A stretch of 5,009 bases of DNA from Nitrososphaerota archaeon. GTDB taxonomy: Archaea; Thermoproteota; Nitrososphaeria; Nitrososphaerales; CADDZS01. Shown one piece after another: positions 4,767-5,009 of this stretch. The notes beneath the pieces are model-generated. The model did no database searches, was not told where the DNA came from, and saw only the letters and a program-made list of their open reading frames with translations. The number at the start of each line of letters is the position of its first letter. Position 1 is the stretch's first letter. The position numbers were made by a program, and so were the translations under genes. The stretch is taken from the NCBI GenBank assembly GCA_027886785.1, contig JAPCJV010000186.1, positions 1 through 5,009 on the forward strand. The letters run 5' to 3'.

Positions 4767-5009
4767 AAAAAAACACCTTCAAGGCGTTATCCCGGTAGAT
4801 CCTTCTTTGATCTCCTTCGTCAATTTGGAGTTTTCTCATCAGCTTGAAGCCTGCGGAAAAAGTCTCTATCGGATAATCCGAACCAAAGAGTACCTTTTCG
4901 GCTCCACCTGCGAAATAGATCGCATCGCTGATCTTGCCAGCGAGGGACTCGACGTACCTGTCAGAGTATTTGGCCCCCTCTCCAGCGACGAGTCCGGAAA
5001 TGTCTGCAA
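4756..5009 (-). CDS. Amidohydrolase family protein (C-terminal fragment)
   Basis: Only the last 83 residues or so lie in the window; the gene enters from the right edge. The motif VLFGSDYPIETF is the hallmark of the last barrel strand of amidohydrolase-related (Amidohydro_2, TIM-barrel) enzymes, in which the aspartate of GSDYP binds metal or acts in catalysis. It is followed by a helix (FSAGFKLMRKL) and the typical end IYRDNALKVFF, comparable to the 'i..gNA..lf' tail of the family. The gene stops with TGA at 4756-4758, just past a T7 run. These enzymes hydrolyse or decarboxylate small cyclic or carboxylated substrates; the substrate cannot be told from this part. It is the upstream partner of the overlapping GNAT gene. 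The metal-binding N-terminal histidines would lie outside the window. Confidence 0.8.
   Translation of the reverse strand, partial: ADISGLVAGEGAKYSDRYVESLAGKISDAIYFAGGAEKVLFGSDYPIETFSAGFKLMRKLQIDEGDQRRIYRDNALKVFFSDA
4774..4780 (-). promoter_or_regulatory. Shine-Dalgarno for the GNAT gene, deciding its start
   Basis: GAAGGTG on the minus strand matches six of seven bases of the ideal GGAGGTG. It is separated by exactly seven T residues from CTG 4766-4764. It lies inside the last codons of the amidohydrolase, as is usual for overlapping operon genes. Its spacing is right for CTG and far too long for the ATG at 4586. Confidence 0.5.

Overview
The window looks archaeal. Three things suggest this. 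There is a 383-residue regulator with two winged-helix segments, of the Lrp/AsnC-like kind common in archaea. A TTTAAA box sits about 26 bp upstream of an ATG with no clear leader, as in leaderless archaeal transcripts. The small genes are of conserved archaeal types. A Nitrososphaeria (Thaumarchaeota)-like origin is my best guess from general gene style, but no marker gene here proves it. No rRNA, tRNA, CRISPR array, insertion sequence or phage gene was seen.

Layout from left to right. (1) Minus strand, 1-1127: a saccharopine/L-lysine dehydrogenase-like oxidoreductase, cut by the window edge near its C-terminus. (2) 1128-1356: a 229-bp intergenic region rich in AT palindromes, with a pair of imperfect ~28-bp direct repeats. 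(3) Minus strand, 1357-2508: the double-HTH regulator. (4) 2509-2796: a divergent intergenic region. It contains a TATA-like box, a 6-bp-stem inverted repeat and a short segment resembling the 5' end of archaeal 16S rRNA. (5) Plus strand, 2797-3573: a nucleotidyltransferase-fold (MNT/AbiEii-like) protein whose coding sequence probably begins upstream of the first ordinary start codon. (6) Plus strand, 3682-4230: a 182-residue protein of unknown function with a good leaderless promoter. (7) Minus strand, 4257-4766: a GNAT acetyltransferase whose N-terminal half has no ATG, GTG or TTG but does have a well-placed Shine-Dalgarno followed by CTG. (8) Minus strand, 4756 to beyond 5009: the C-terminal end of an amidohydrolase that overlaps the GNAT start.

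The regulator and the dehydrogenase share a strand and are separated by the repeat-rich region. A simple model is that the Lrp-like regulator senses an amino acid and controls the lysine-dehydrogenase-type enzyme through those repeats; this is inference. The amidohydrolase and GNAT genes overlap and are almost certainly co-transcribed, ending at a hairpin plus T6 terminator that also separates them from the convergent 182-residue gene. I see no compelling multi-gene novel system. The points most worth a second look are the apparent non-AUG starts, the 16S-like segment and the repeat array.
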